A stretch of DNA of 64,000 bases from an uncultured bacterium (GTDB lineage: Bacteria > Cyanobacteriota > Vampirovibrionia > Gastranaerophilales > Gastranaerophilaceae): contig CACYOO010000002.1 of NCBI GenBank assembly GCA_902776035.1, positions 62,001-126,000 on the forward strand, read 5' to 3'. The notes below the pieces were generated by a model. That model did no database searches and was not told the origin of the DNA. It worked only from the letters and a program-made list of their open reading frames with translations. Positions 8,441 to 17,659 of this stretch are shown piece after piece; positions within the stretch are counted from its first letter, which is position 1; every line of letters begins with the position of its first letter. The position numbers were made by a program, and so were the translations under genes.

Positions 8441-9769
8441 TTATGCAGCTTGAGTATTTGCTGTAGGTAAAAAACGTTCAAAATGGTGATGATGAGGTTT
8501 TTTCTTACCTGCATTTTGGTTTTCTAATTCAGGTAATCCATGATAAGAACCTTGATAGCTTCCTGCAGCATTTGCTCTTTCTTTTTCATCTTTTTGCGGT
8601 TTTGGTAAACCTCTTTCTTCACGTGCTTTGTCTATTTCTTCAGGATTTTTAACTGTCAATACAACTTTACCTTGAGTTTCTTTTTCAATGGCTTCTTTCA
8701 AATCAACAGGATAATCATCATAATTTCCGCCAATACTGCCCTTAATAATTTCTTCTGTTACAGCATCAGCATGTACTTGAATATTATCAGGCATATTAGG
8801 ATATTTCTTCATCCATTCGTCATAAGACATATTGCCTCTTGAACCGTTACATTCCTGACATTCACCCATGTAGTTATCTGTAGCGTTAGGACCGCCTTTT
8901 GATTTCGGATGAATATGTTCTGCTGTTACTACTGCTTTTTGAATTAATCTTTTTGCAAATTGAGTATCATTATTACCATAACCATAACTTGTAATCATTT
9001 TTGATATAGTCTTTGCAGATTCAGGAACTTGTACTGCAACATCTAAAACTTTATGAATATTTTCATGTGCTATACCTTTTTTATCTTCCATAGCAACTAT
9101 ATTTGCTAAAAAGTCTGTTCTGTTAAATCCATTTTTTGCAGAGTCAAAATCTTTATTATTTCCATCTTTTTTTCTTCTATCTTTTGAAGGAGCTGCAAAT
9201 TTTGTTAACTCACGTTCACATAAACTTTGAATAGGATTTTTTTCACCTAAAAGTTCTTTAGACTTTTCACTTGTTCTTTTAATAACATCTGCCTGCTCAT
9301 CTTGTAATATTTTAACAGGATCAGGAGCAGTTCTTGATATAGCAGTTGTCAAAGTTGCATCAGGCATATCCTTTAATTGTTTTTGTATATAATGAACAAT
9401 AGCTTTTTCTTCTGCTCTGAAGTATGGCATATTTTCTTCTAAAATATTATTCAACTCTGCACCTGCAGCTTTACCTGCTTTTAATGCAAATTCATCTGTC
9501 TGTTTATTTGTCATCATAGGACGACCGCAACATGTACAAGGCATATCTTCCAATTCTTTTACCTTAAAATTTGAAGTACTACAAGGAAAACCTGTAAATG
9601 CAGGATTTACCATTTGACTTCCCATAAAATAATTTCTTAAAATTTGTGATGTTTTTGGAGAATCCTCTTTAACAGGATTTGAAACAGGAGCTTTGTCTGC
9701 TTGTTGAACATTTTTTGTCTGAACTGAATTTAAAATTGGCATTCCTGCCATAATACGTTGTACTTGCAT
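8441..9769 (-). CDS. HNH endonuclease-like protein with split zinc motif (paralogue 1)
   Basis: A 442-aa protein with a C-terminal HNH-like core: AEHIHPKSKGGPN (about 283-295), an asparagine, then CxxCN (ECQECNGSRG). This matches the beta-beta-alpha metal finger of HNH nucleases, with Glu in place of the usual Asp. The Cys pair expected just before the core instead lies about 200 residues upstream as PCTCCG (C78, C80, C81), with a helical segment in between. The N-terminus is not a signal peptide but a polar linker ending in AFTGFPCS. The C-terminus holds NPEEIDKAREERGLPKP and a Lys/His-rich tail (KKKPHHHH). A GGTAGGG ribosome site precedes ATG. The adjacent gene is a full-length paralogue. 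Nuclease activity is inferred; the target is unknown. Confidence 0.65.
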   Translation of the reverse strand: MQVQRIMAGMPILNSVQTKNVQQADKAPVSNPVKEDSPKTSQILRNYFMGSQMVNPAFTGFPCSTSNFKVKELEDMPCTCCGRPMMTNKQTDEFALKAGKAAGAELNNILEENMPYFRAEEKAIVHYIQKQLKDMPDATLTTAISRTAPDPVKILQDEQADVIKRTSEKSKELLGEKNPIQSLCERELTKFAAPSKDRRKKDGNNKDFDSAKNGFNRTDFLANIVAMEDKKGIAHENIHKVLDVAVQVPESAKTISKMITSYGYGNNDTQFAKRLIQKAVVTAEHIHPKSKGGPNATDNYMGECQECNGSRGNMSYDEWMKKYPNMPDNIQVHADAVTEEIIKGSIGGNYDDYPVDLKEAIEKETQGKVVLTVKNPEEIDKAREERGLPKPQKDEKERANAAGSYQGSYHGLPELENQNAGKKKPHHHHFERFLPTANTQAA

Positions 9770-9824
9770 TTCCCTACCTATATTTTTTTGTGAATTGAAC
9801 TCTTACTTTATAATTATTATAACC

Positions 9825-10988
9825 TTATTTATTAACTCTTGGCGGATGTGGATGATTGTCAACCGGTTTTGGTATTCCTCTTTCTTCACGAGCTTTGTCA
9901 ATTTCTTCAGGATTTTTAACCTTTAATTTTATTACTCCGTCAGTTTCTCTATCTATGGCTTGCTGTAAATCCAAAGGATAATCATCATACCTTGAACCCA
10001 AATTACCATTTATAATTCTTTCTGTAACCTCATCAATATTTCTCTGAACACTTCTTGGCATATTCGGATAATTTTCCATCCATTCAGAATATGGCATGTG
10101 TCCTCTCTTATTATTACAATCAGCACATTCTGACATATAATTTGCGGTATTGTCAGGACCACCTAATGTGTCAGGATGAATATGTTCTGCCGTTGCAATT
10201 GCAGGCTGTGCCAATCTTCTTGCAATATCCTGTCCTGATTTGTTATCATGAGAATATTTAACAATAAATGCTTCAATAGAATCTTTTGACATTGGAAGTT
10301 TAACGGCACTATCCAAAATTTGTCCGCCAAGTTCTTTATCTTCCATTCTGCCTGTTAAGTCTGCTATGTCTTTCAAAAATGGTTTTCTCTCAAAGTGTTT
10401 TGCATCAGTACTGTTTGCAATATCAACTAAAGCTCTTTCTACTCTTTGTTGTATAGGATTATCTTTACCCAAAACAGATGCTTTTTGACTTACCTCAGCC
10501 AAAACATTTTTTTGTTCTTCTTCCAATAAAACCTTAGCATTAGGTGCATATTGAACCAATAAATCTTTCATATTTGCATCAGGATTTTTTTGAGATGTTT
10601 TCATAAAGAAATTAACTACTGATTTTTCAGTTCCTCTGAAAAATTCCATATTTGCACTTAAAACTTCTTGTAAGTATTCACCTTTTGCGTTTGCAGCTTT
10701 TTTTACAAAATTATCAACACCTTTTGATGTCATCATAAGACGTCCGCAACAAGAACAAGGAACTCCTTCTTCCTGTTTTACATTAAACTTACTTTTAGAG
10801 CATGGAAAACCTGTAAAGTTTACTGCTTGTCCGCCTCTAAAATAACTTGATAATGCGTTAGAACCCTTTTTTTCTTCTCCTGTATTACCTTGTACTGTTT
10901 CAACAGATTTTGCTTGTTTTACATTTTCTTTCTTACTCTCTAATGGTTGTACTGAAACAGTTTGTACGTCTATGCCTCTTAAATTCAT
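9825..10988 (-). CDS. HNH endonuclease-like protein with split zinc motif (paralogue 2)
   Basis: A 387-aa paralogue of the downstream gene with the same layout: NFTGFPCS near residue 58, PCSCCG with cysteines at 78, 80 and 81 (identical positions in both proteins), a long helical middle, then AEHIHPDTLGGPD and CADCNNKRG, a shared block MPYSEWMENYPNMP, and a C-terminal NPEEIDKAREERGIPKP followed by a short Pro/His tail. I chose ATG 10988 (MNLRGIDVQ) because GAAGG lies 5-6 nt upstream; the longer frame to 11024 has no ribosome site. The two genes are 55 bp apart and codirectional. No signal peptide. Tandem duplication is evident; function unknown. Confidence 0.65.
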   Translation of the reverse strand: MNLRGIDVQTVSVQPLESKKENVKQAKSVETVQGNTGEEKKGSNALSSYFRGGQAVNFTGFPCSKSKFNVKQEEGVPCSCCGRLMMTSKGVDNFVKKAANAKGEYLQEVLSANMEFFRGTEKSVVNFFMKTSQKNPDANMKDLLVQYAPNAKVLLEEEQKNVLAEVSQKASVLGKDNPIQQRVERALVDIANSTDAKHFERKPFLKDIADLTGRMEDKELGGQILDSAVKLPMSKDSIEAFIVKYSHDNKSGQDIARRLAQPAIATAEHIHPDTLGGPDNTANYMSECADCNNKRGHMPYSEWMENYPNMPRSVQRNIDEVTERIINGNLGSRYDDYPLDLQQAIDRETDGVIKLKVKNPEEIDKAREERGIPKPVDNHPHPPRVNK

Positions 10989-11179
10989 TTTACCTTCTGT
11001 CTGTTTAAATTTAGTAACACACATTATTTTTAAAACTGCTAAATTTTTTTTTTGCTACGAACAATAATAAAATTTACAATAGTTTATAATGTAAGTCCTA
11101 CACTTATTTAGAGGTATAATAATACAGGGTAGATTTTAAAAATTATAGACAATATTCCTCTAATTTTATTTAAAAATTT

Positions 11180-11821
11180 TTATTTTATGCTAGGAAAAAA
11201 GTATATTTTACCCTCATCGCTTCTCCAACGTAAATAACCAATCTTGATAGTATCATTTACATCAAAAACCCTTACAAGAGCCCAATTACCTTTTAATTTT
11301 ATTAAATTAATTTTAAAAGGTCTTACTATTTTTCCTAAAACTTTTGAATTATTATCTGCATCAGTTCTTAGCTCTTTGATTGAATCAGGAATATTTCCGA
11401 CAGTATATAGTCCGTACTTTCTACCGTACAGATTATAAAAATTACGCCAAGTTAAAAAACGAATATCCTCTGATTTTATCCAGCCCGTTTTTTTATTATC
11501 CTTGTCAAATAAAACTTTGAGCCAATCATCAGTAAAATCTATTACTTCAATAAATCCAAGTTCTTTTTCTTTTACAAAGACACTAAAAAATGTATTTTCA
11601 CTTCCTTTTGAAGATTTAAAATTTTCAAAATTCCAATCTGCTTCAAAAACGATATCCGATTTTAAATCAGGTTTTGCATAAATTACAACATGTTTGGGTA
11701 CTTGATACATACCTAATGCAACAGCATCTATAGGGTTTAAAGCATTTGGTAAAATATCTGCTCTTGCACTTATTTGCATATATAAAACAATAAATATAAA
11801 TAAAACCAGCAGTTTTTTCAT
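11180..11821 (-). CDS. Secreted protein with two SH3-like segments
   Basis: A 213-aa protein with an N-terminal signal peptide (MKKLLVLFIFIVLYMQ, cleavage around SARA). The mature part looks like two bacterial SH3-like beta-barrels: VIYAKPDLKSDIV...WLKVLF...TGWIKSEDI (about 47-120), and ELRTDADNNSKVLG...NWALVRV...IGYLRW (about 150-205). The RTxxxxxSxVLG and WxxV...GY/W spacing is characteristic of SH3b/SH3_3 domains that bind cell-wall peptides. It begins 7 nt after the pheT stop with its own AGGGAG, so it belongs to the pheT operon. A periplasmic role is inferred from the signal peptide. Confidence 0.7.
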   Translation of the reverse strand: MKKLLVLFIFIVLYMQISARADILPNALNPIDAVALGMYQVPKHVVIYAKPDLKSDIVFEADWNFENFKSSKGSENTFFSVFVKEKELGFIEVIDFTDDWLKVLFDKDNKKTGWIKSEDIRFLTWRNFYNLYGRKYGLYTVGNIPDSIKELRTDADNNSKVLGKIVRPFKINLIKLKGNWALVRVFDVNDTIKIGYLRWRSDEGKIYFFPSIK

Positions 11822-11828
11822 ATTTTAA

Positions 11829-14294
11829 CTACTCCCTAAATGAGATTTCGCTATATGTTTTTTGCAAACCTAATTTTATTGAATTCATTTGATTTTGTAT
11901 TGCATCTTCAGTCAATGTGGCATTTTCATCCTGCAATTTTACTCTAAAAGCAACACTCTTAAAGCCGGATTGAATATTTTCTCCCTGATATACATCAAAT
12001 ATTTCACTACCTTTAAATAAATTTCCCTTTGCTGATTTTTTAATTACAAGCTGAATATCAGAAGCAGTAACATTATCCGGAATTATAAAAGCAATATCTC
12101 TTTGTACTTCAGGATATTGAGGAAGATGTTTAAATGTTGCAGTTGTTTCATGAACACAAGAAATAATATCATCCAAATTCATTTCAAATAAATATGCATC
12201 TTTATTTAACTTCATCTTATCTTTTAATAACGGATGAATTTGTCCGAAATATCCTATTTGTTTTGGTTGTTTACCAAGCATTACCAATTTTGCAGTCTTA
12301 TAAGGATGCATATAATTTATATCATTACATTCATTAATTTTTATTCTATTTTCAAGATTTAATTCTTTTAATAATTTTTCAATTAAGCCCTTAACAGTAA
12401 AGAAATCTGTTTTTTGTACATGCTCCCATTTAGAATTTTCAACATCACCGGATATTACACCTGCCAATGTTTTAACTTCAGAAACACCTGAATCTTTTAT
12501 TGTTGTTTCTCTATCTTTAATATAAACTCTGCCGATTTCATAAGCCCAATAATCTTTTTGTCCGTTATCAGAGTTGAATTTTAAACAGTTCAAAACATTT
12601 GCCGCAAGTGTTTGTCTTAACATAGAATAATCCTCACTTACAACATTTGCAACATATACAGCTTTACTCTCATCAAAAGACATCATATATTTATCTAATA
12701 AAGATTTACCAATCAAAGATGATGTCATAATTTCATTTAAGCCGGATGAACGCATAATATCATGAACTTTTGAAACTGTTTTTTCACTAATTGTGATTAC
12801 AGCAATTTCATTTTTAGGCGGAATAGTAGGTGGAATCATATCATAACCGTTTATTCTTGAAATTTCTTCAATCAAGTCAATTTCTCTATAAACATCGTCT
12901 GCTCTGAATGACGGTATATCAATTCTAGCAGCAATTTCATTTTTGCCCAAAATTGTAAATCCCAATTTTTCCAATATAGAAAGTGCTCTATCAGAAGGAA
13001 TTTCTATTCCTAAAACACGTTTTATTTCAGAAAATCTAAGTGTAATAGGAGGAACTTTTCTTTCATCATTTCCTGTTTTTACCATACCGTCGATTTTAGC
13101 ATCAGCATATTCGCATAAAAGCTGTACTGCACGCATTAAAGCTTGTTTAACAGCACCTATATCAATACCTCTTTCATATCTTGCACTTGCTTCAGAACGG
13201 TATCCGACACTTCTTGCACTGCGTCTGTTAGCAGCAGGAACAAAATATGCTGCTTCTAAGGCAATACGTGTTGTATTATCATCAATTTCTGAATTTAAAC
13301 CGCCAAAAACACCGCCTAAACAAACCGGCTTTTCTTTTGTTGCAATAACAACACTCTCATGAGTTAATTCTCTTTCTATTTCATCGAGAGTAACAAGTTT
13401 TTCACCTTCATTTGCACGTCTTACACAAAGGTAGTTATTCAATTTATCTCTGTCAAAAGCATGCAAAGGAGTTCCATATTCCATTAAAACGTAGTTTGTA
13501 ATATCAACAACATTATTTATAGAACGAATACCTGATGAAATAAGCCGTTTTTGCATCCAATCAGGTGATTTTTTAATTTTTACCCCGCTTAAAAGCCCTA
13601 CAGAGTAATATTTACAAACATCTTCGTCTTTTATTTCTACTTCAAATCCATCTGTTCCATATTCAAATGTAGATTGCAAAGGAGAATATTTTAACGGTTT
13701 ATCAAAGATTGCACAAAGTTCTCTTGCAACACCAAGAATTGACATTTCATCCCCTCTGTTTGCGGTAGGAGCAACATTTAAGATAGTATCATTTTCTAAA
13801 CCCAAAACATCTTCTACATTTTTACCAAGTTCGATTTCTCCGTCAACAATACGGTTTAAAATCAATATACCGTCTTCTTCCTGATAATTTCTGTCAGATA
13901 GTCCAAGTTCATCAGAAGAACATAGCATACCTTGCGATTCAACACCTCTTATTACAGCCGGTTTCAATTCAAATTGTTCGCCTGTTTTTCTGTCTAAAAC
14001 TTTTGAACCAACAGAAGCATAAGGAATTATTTGTCCTTCCTGAATATTTTGAGCACCACAAACAACTGTTTTTACTTCATTACCCAAGTTTACATCTACA
14101 AGATGTAATTTATCAGCATTTGGATGTACATTTATTTTTTCTATTTTCGCTGTTCTTATATTTGTAAATTGCGGAGTTAAATATTCTATTGATTCAACTT
14201 CCAATCCGCTCATTGTCAATCCGTAAGCAATTTGTTTTTCATCAATTCCTTCTAAATCAACAAATTCTTTTAACCAATTAAGCGATACCTGCAT
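11829..14294 (-). CDS. pheT: Phenylalanyl-tRNA synthetase beta subunit
   Basis: Beta chain of the alpha2-beta2 class II synthetase; it binds tRNA-Phe and edits Tyr-tRNA-Phe. The 821-aa protein starts MQVSLNWLKEFVD, continues with an EMAP/OB-like tRNA-binding domain (about 40-150), B3/B4 editing domain (about 210-390), B5 domain (about 405-480), a catalytic-like core, and the FDX-ACB anticodon domain (HLPQYPEVQRDIAF, about 728-821). AGGAG precedes the ATG. It overlaps the end of the upstream phosphohexomutase gene by 17 nt. Unusually, pheS is not adjacent; the alpha subunit must be encoded elsewhere. Confidence 0.97.
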   Translation of the reverse strand: MQVSLNWLKEFVDLEGIDEKQIAYGLTMSGLEVESIEYLTPQFTNIRTAKIEKINVHPNADKLHLVDVNLGNEVKTVVCGAQNIQEGQIIPYASVGSKVLDRKTGEQFELKPAVIRGVESQGMLCSSDELGLSDRNYQEEDGILILNRIVDGEIELGKNVEDVLGLENDTILNVAPTANRGDEMSILGVARELCAIFDKPLKYSPLQSTFEYGTDGFEVEIKDEDVCKYYSVGLLSGVKIKKSPDWMQKRLISSGIRSINNVVDITNYVLMEYGTPLHAFDRDKLNNYLCVRRANEGEKLVTLDEIERELTHESVVIATKEKPVCLGGVFGGLNSEIDDNTTRIALEAAYFVPAANRRSARSVGYRSEASARYERGIDIGAVKQALMRAVQLLCEYADAKIDGMVKTGNDERKVPPITLRFSEIKRVLGIEIPSDRALSILEKLGFTILGKNEIAARIDIPSFRADDVYREIDLIEEISRINGYDMIPPTIPPKNEIAVITISEKTVSKVHDIMRSSGLNEIMTSSLIGKSLLDKYMMSFDESKAVYVANVVSEDYSMLRQTLAANVLNCLKFNSDNGQKDYWAYEIGRVYIKDRETTIKDSGVSEVKTLAGVISGDVENSKWEHVQKTDFFTVKGLIEKLLKELNLENRIKINECNDINYMHPYKTAKLVMLGKQPKQIGYFGQIHPLLKDKMKLNKDAYLFEMNLDDIISCVHETTATFKHLPQYPEVQRDIAFIIPDNVTASDIQLVIKKSAKGNLFKGSEIFDVYQGENIQSGFKSVAFRVKLQDENATLTEDAIQNQMNSIKLGLQKTYSEISFRE

Positions 14295-15663
14295 TTTTCA
14301 CATTCTCCTTGATTTCATTTAACTTTTTTATACTATCACTTTCAATATAAATTCTCAACAATGGTTCCGTTCCGCTTGGACGTACTAAAATCCAGCTTCC
14401 GTCATCAAAATATAATTTTATTCCATCAAGTTTATTTATACGTTTTACTTGCAAACTTCCAAGTGATTTTAAGTTTTCAGCAAGGTTTATTTTTTCATTA
14501 ACCTGATTTCTATCTTCTAACTTTACATCTATTCTATCATTAACAAAATTTTTACCTGCAAATTTATGTAAATCTTCTTCTAATTCAACAAGAGATTTCT
14601 TTTCATAAGCAAGAGCTTCTAAAATAAGCAGATTTGCTAAAATACCATCCTTTTCAGGTATATGTCCTTGAATAGAAAGACCGCCCGAATCTTCTCCTGC
14701 AATAACGGGATTATATTTTCTCATTGCTTCTCCGACATGTTTAAAGCCGACAGCAGTTTCAATTAACTCTACTCCCGTTTTTTCAGCAACTATATCGAGC
14801 AAATTGCTTGCACCAACAGTCTTAACCAAAGAACCATTTAACCCCTTATTTTTAGTTAAGTGCAAAAGTAAAATTGCAATAATTTCATTAGGTGAAACAT
14901 AATTACCTTTTTCATCAATTACACCAAACCTATCACCATCTCCGTCATTTGCAAATGCTATCATATTGTATCCGTTTTTTACGGTTTCAATTGCCTGCTT
15001 CATATATTGCGGTTTTGGTTCAGGCATTTCTCCGCCAAAATTTGTATCATGATTTGTTCTTATAGATTTAAATTTTATACCGTTATCTTTTAAAATTTTA
15101 TCAAAATAGCCGATTGTAGCAGAATATAAACCGTCATATAAAAACTCTTTACCTGCCGTTTTTATTTTGTCAAAATCAATAATTTCATTTATATGTTTAG
15201 AATAATCAATCAAAAAGTCATAATATTCGAATGTTCCGTTAAAACTGTCATCAATAGTTTTTCCTAAATTACCTACAATTTCATCGGTTATATCTGATGT
15301 TGCAGGCCCTGCATAATCTGGTATGAATTTTATACCAAGATATTCAGGCGGATTATGACTTGCCGTAAACATAATCGCACAAGCATTTAAAAGTTTTGCA
15401 TTATACGCTAAAACAGGAGTAGGTACTATTTTATAACTGTAATATACCGTAAATCCCTTTTGTACTAAAATATCAGCACACAATTTTGAAAATACATCCG
15501 CCATATTTCTGGGATCATAGCCGATTATAATTTTTTTGTGCAAACCAAAATTATCAAATACGTATTTTGCTATAGCATTTGTAACAAGAGTAACATTTTC
15601 TTTATTGAAATCTTTTCCGACAACGGCTCTCCATCCGTCAGTACCAAATTTTATTCCTGTCAT
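14278..15663 (-). CDS. Phosphoglucomutase/phosphomannomutase family protein
   Basis: An alpha-D-phosphohexomutase of 461 aa, interconverting 1- and 6-phosphosugars and so supplying sugar nucleotides for envelope polymers. The phosphoserine loop is TASHNPPEY, the Mg-binding loop DGDGDRFGV, the sugar-binding loop GEDSGGLS, and the C-terminal phosphate-binding loop RPSGTEPLLRIY. I chose ATG 15663 (MTGIKFGTDGWRA) because AAAGGA lies 6 nt upstream and the family begins here; a longer frame would run into tatA. The preceding tatA ends 28 nt upstream, and the next gene, pheT, overlaps by 17 nt, so they form one operon. Glucose versus mannose or glucosamine specificity is undetermined. Confidence 0.93.
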   Translation of the reverse strand: MTGIKFGTDGWRAVVGKDFNKENVTLVTNAIAKYVFDNFGLHKKIIIGYDPRNMADVFSKLCADILVQKGFTVYYSYKIVPTPVLAYNAKLLNACAIMFTASHNPPEYLGIKFIPDYAGPATSDITDEIVGNLGKTIDDSFNGTFEYYDFLIDYSKHINEIIDFDKIKTAGKEFLYDGLYSATIGYFDKILKDNGIKFKSIRTNHDTNFGGEMPEPKPQYMKQAIETVKNGYNMIAFANDGDGDRFGVIDEKGNYVSPNEIIAILLLHLTKNKGLNGSLVKTVGASNLLDIVAEKTGVELIETAVGFKHVGEAMRKYNPVIAGEDSGGLSIQGHIPEKDGILANLLILEALAYEKKSLVELEEDLHKFAGKNFVNDRIDVKLEDRNQVNEKINLAENLKSLGSLQVKRINKLDGIKLYFDDGSWILVRPSGTEPLLRIYIESDSIKKLNEIKENVKNAGIA

Positions 15664-15691
15664 TTTATATCCTTTAAAATTAATTTTATAA

Positions 15692-15907
15692 TTAATCCTG
15701 ATTAGATTTATTATCTTCAGTTTTTTCAACTTCTGATTCTATCGCATCTTTTAATTCATCAGCTTCTTTTTTTATCGCATTTTTTGCTTTTTTAAATTCA
15801 TAAGTTGCACGTCCTAAAGAACGGGCAAGTTCAGGTATCCTTTTGCCTCCGAATAAAAGCAATATTACGACAAGTATAAGCGTTATTTCAGTAATTCCTA
15901 ATGACAT
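15692..15907 (-). CDS. tatA: TatA/TatE-type twin-arginine translocase subunit
   Basis: A 71-aa protein with the classic TatA plan: short N-terminal transmembrane helix ([15 protein letters not shown]), the [14 protein letters not shown] hinge and start of the amphipathic helix, then a charged cytoplasmic tail. TatA oligomers form the pore-like element of the Tat pathway for folded proteins. Ribosome site AAAGGA precedes ATG. It lies between speE and the phosphohexomutase on the same strand; no tatC or tatB is nearby. TatB-like function cannot be excluded from such a short sequence. Confidence 0.92.
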   Translation of the reverse strand: MSLGITEITLILVVILLLFGGKRIPELARSLGRATYEFKKAKNAIKKEADELKDAIESEVEKTEDNKSNQD

Positions 15908-15949
15908 TGTCTTATCCTTTCAACTCTTTTAAAATAATTTTTAAAATTA

Positions 15950-16813
15950 TTATTCAACAAGTTCATCCAAAAATGTCGGTAAAGCAAATCTTGCAAGATG
16001 ATAATCTTTATTATAAATCTTACATTGTTTTGTTATCTCTGCACATCTTTCTTCGTCAATATATGAAAGCGGTTCAACATTTTCTGAACAGAATGCCCAT
16101 GCCCAATATCCACCAGGATATGTAGGAATTGGAGAAGTATAAGAACTTACAATAGGAAATACTTTTTTAAGCATTCCATACATACTTTTAATATCTTCTT
16201 CAAAAGCAACAGGTGATTCTGATTGAGCAACCATAATACCATCCGGCTTTAAAGCTTCTTTTACATTTGTATAGAATTTTTCAGTAAACAAGCCAACTCC
16301 AGGTCCTAATGGATCTGTAGAATCAATCAATATTACATCAAATTGTTGTTTTTTATCTTCAATATATTTTATTGCATCTTCAACTCTAATTTCTACTTTC
16401 GGATCATCAAGTTTACAAGAAATTGTAGGAAGATATTCTTTTGATACATCAATAACCATCTTATCTATTTCACATAAAACAACATGTTCAACAGTTTTGT
16501 GTTTTAAAACTTCTCTGACAGTTCCGCCATCACCACCACCGATTACAAGAACATCTTTTGGACATTTATGATTAATCATTGGGATATGAGCTATCATTTC
16601 ATGATAAAAATATTCATCACCCTCTGTAGCCATCATTAAATCATCAAGTGTAAGTATTCTGCCTAATTTTGAATCAGATTCCAATACTTCGACTTTTTGA
16701 TATTTTGATTGTTCTGAAAATAAAACTTTTTTAAGTTTTATAGCTATTCCAAAACCTGACGGTGTTATTTCCTTGTAATACAATTGTTCTTCATCATTTG
16801 TTACTGCTGTCAT
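15950..16813 (-). CDS. speE: Spermidine synthase (polyamine aminopropyltransferase), canonical copy
   Basis: Transfers the aminopropyl group of decarboxylated AdoMet to putrescine or a related diamine. All expected active-site elements are present: GDEYFYHEM (65-73), the nucleotide loop GGGDGG (92-97), CEID for the ribose, VEDA, and the catalytic Asp164 in IDSTDPLGPG. Length 287 aa fits. AAGGAG precedes the ATG. The gene directly upstream on the same strand (9 nt gap) is a paralogue that has lost several of these residues, so the two are probably co-expressed and may form hetero-oligomers. Substrate could be putrescine, agmatine or another amine. No speD is seen here. Confidence 0.93.
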   Translation of the reverse strand: MTAVTNDEEQLYYKEITPSGFGIAIKLKKVLFSEQSKYQKVEVLESDSKLGRILTLDDLMMATEGDEYFYHEMIAHIPMINHKCPKDVLVIGGGDGGTVREVLKHKTVEHVVLCEIDKMVIDVSKEYLPTISCKLDDPKVEIRVEDAIKYIEDKKQQFDVILIDSTDPLGPGVGLFTEKFYTNVKEALKPDGIMVAQSESPVAFEEDIKSMYGMLKKVFPIVSSYTSPIPTYPGGYWAWAFCSENVEPLSYIDEERCAEITKQCKIYNKDYHLARFALPTFLDELVE

Positions 16814-16822
16814 TTTTTCTCC

Positions 16823-17659
16823 TTATAAATCATCAAGTATCGTTTCTTCTTTAAATTTTTCTTGTGCATAGTCCAAATTAAACAATTTGCAAGTTTTAAC
16901 AATATTATTATATCTATTTATATCAATATCTTGTAACGGAGCAGTATCATTTGAGCAAAATGCCCATACCCAACGGCTTCCCGGATATGTAGGAACAGGT
17001 GAAGTATACGTTTTAACTATACTAAACACATCCATTAAAATTTGATATAAATGTCTGCTTTTTTCTTCTTTAGATACAGGAGATTCTGACTGTACAACAA
17101 GTATACCTCCTGTTTTTAAGTTCTTTTTAATATTCAAATAAAATTCTTTTGTATATAGACCAACACCAGGTCCTAAAGGATCAGGAGATGTAATCATTAT
17201 AACATCAAAGTCATTTTCTTTATTTTTCACATATTCAATTGCATCTGTTATTTCAATTTTTACTTTTTTATCATCAAGGCATCCCGCAACAGATGGCAAA
17301 TATTTTTTAGAAGTTTCAATAACCATTTCATCAATATCTACAATAACGACTTTTTCAACAGTATCGTATTTCAAAACTTCTTTTGCAATAGTACCTGTAC
17401 CACCACCGATTACTAAAACAGCTTTTGGCATTTTATTACTAAGCATAGGAACATGTGTAATCATTTCACTATAATTATAATAATCGCCCTCATTTACAAA
17501 CATCAAATCGTTCAGAGTAAGTATTTTTCCAAGTGATGACTCTGATTGTAAAACCTCTATTTTTTGATATTTAGATTGAGCAGAGAACAAAACATCTTTA
17601 ATTTTTATGGCAATACCAAATCCGGATGGTGTTTTTTCTCTGTAATATTTTTGTTCCAT
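16823..17659 (-). CDS. Spermidine synthase paralogue with degenerate active site
   Basis: A 278-aa homologue clearly derived from the same fold as its downstream neighbour (shared PSGFGIAIK, SAQSKYQK, PLGPGVGLYT, VPTYPG). Key positions differ: the DE...YHE block is DYYNYSE (Glu to Tyr, His to Ser), GGGDGG is GGGTGT (Asp to Thr at 88), and the catalytic Asp of DSTDP is Thr157 in TSPDP. The acidic residues for the nucleoside part (VDID, TDA) are kept. It may therefore bind decarboxylated AdoMet or another nucleoside without normal aminopropyl transfer, acting as a regulatory partner, or use a different acceptor. A promoter TTGCGA-17-TAAAAT precedes it. Confidence 0.85.
   Translation of the reverse strand: MEQKYYREKTPSGFGIAIKIKDVLFSAQSKYQKIEVLQSESSLGKILTLNDLMFVNEGDYYNYSEMITHVPMLSNKMPKAVLVIGGGTGTIAKEVLKYDTVEKVVIVDIDEMVIETSKKYLPSVAGCLDDKKVKIEITDAIEYVKNKENDFDVIMITSPDPLGPGVGLYTKEFYLNIKKNLKTGGILVVQSESPVSKEEKSRHLYQILMDVFSIVKTYTSPVPTYPGSRWVWAFCSNDTAPLQDIDINRYNNIVKTCKLFNLDYAQEKFKEETILDDL

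Noticed and set aside
8441-10988. HNH pair as homing endonucleases or a prophage remnant
   Set aside because: No intron, intein, terminase, integrase or att-like repeats nearby; both proteins have long extra domains and the base composition matches the surroundings.
12943-13362. A 139-codon reading frame antisense to pheT
   Set aside because: pheT is a firm identification over its full length; the antisense frame has no ribosome site or recognisable protein and reflects codon composition.
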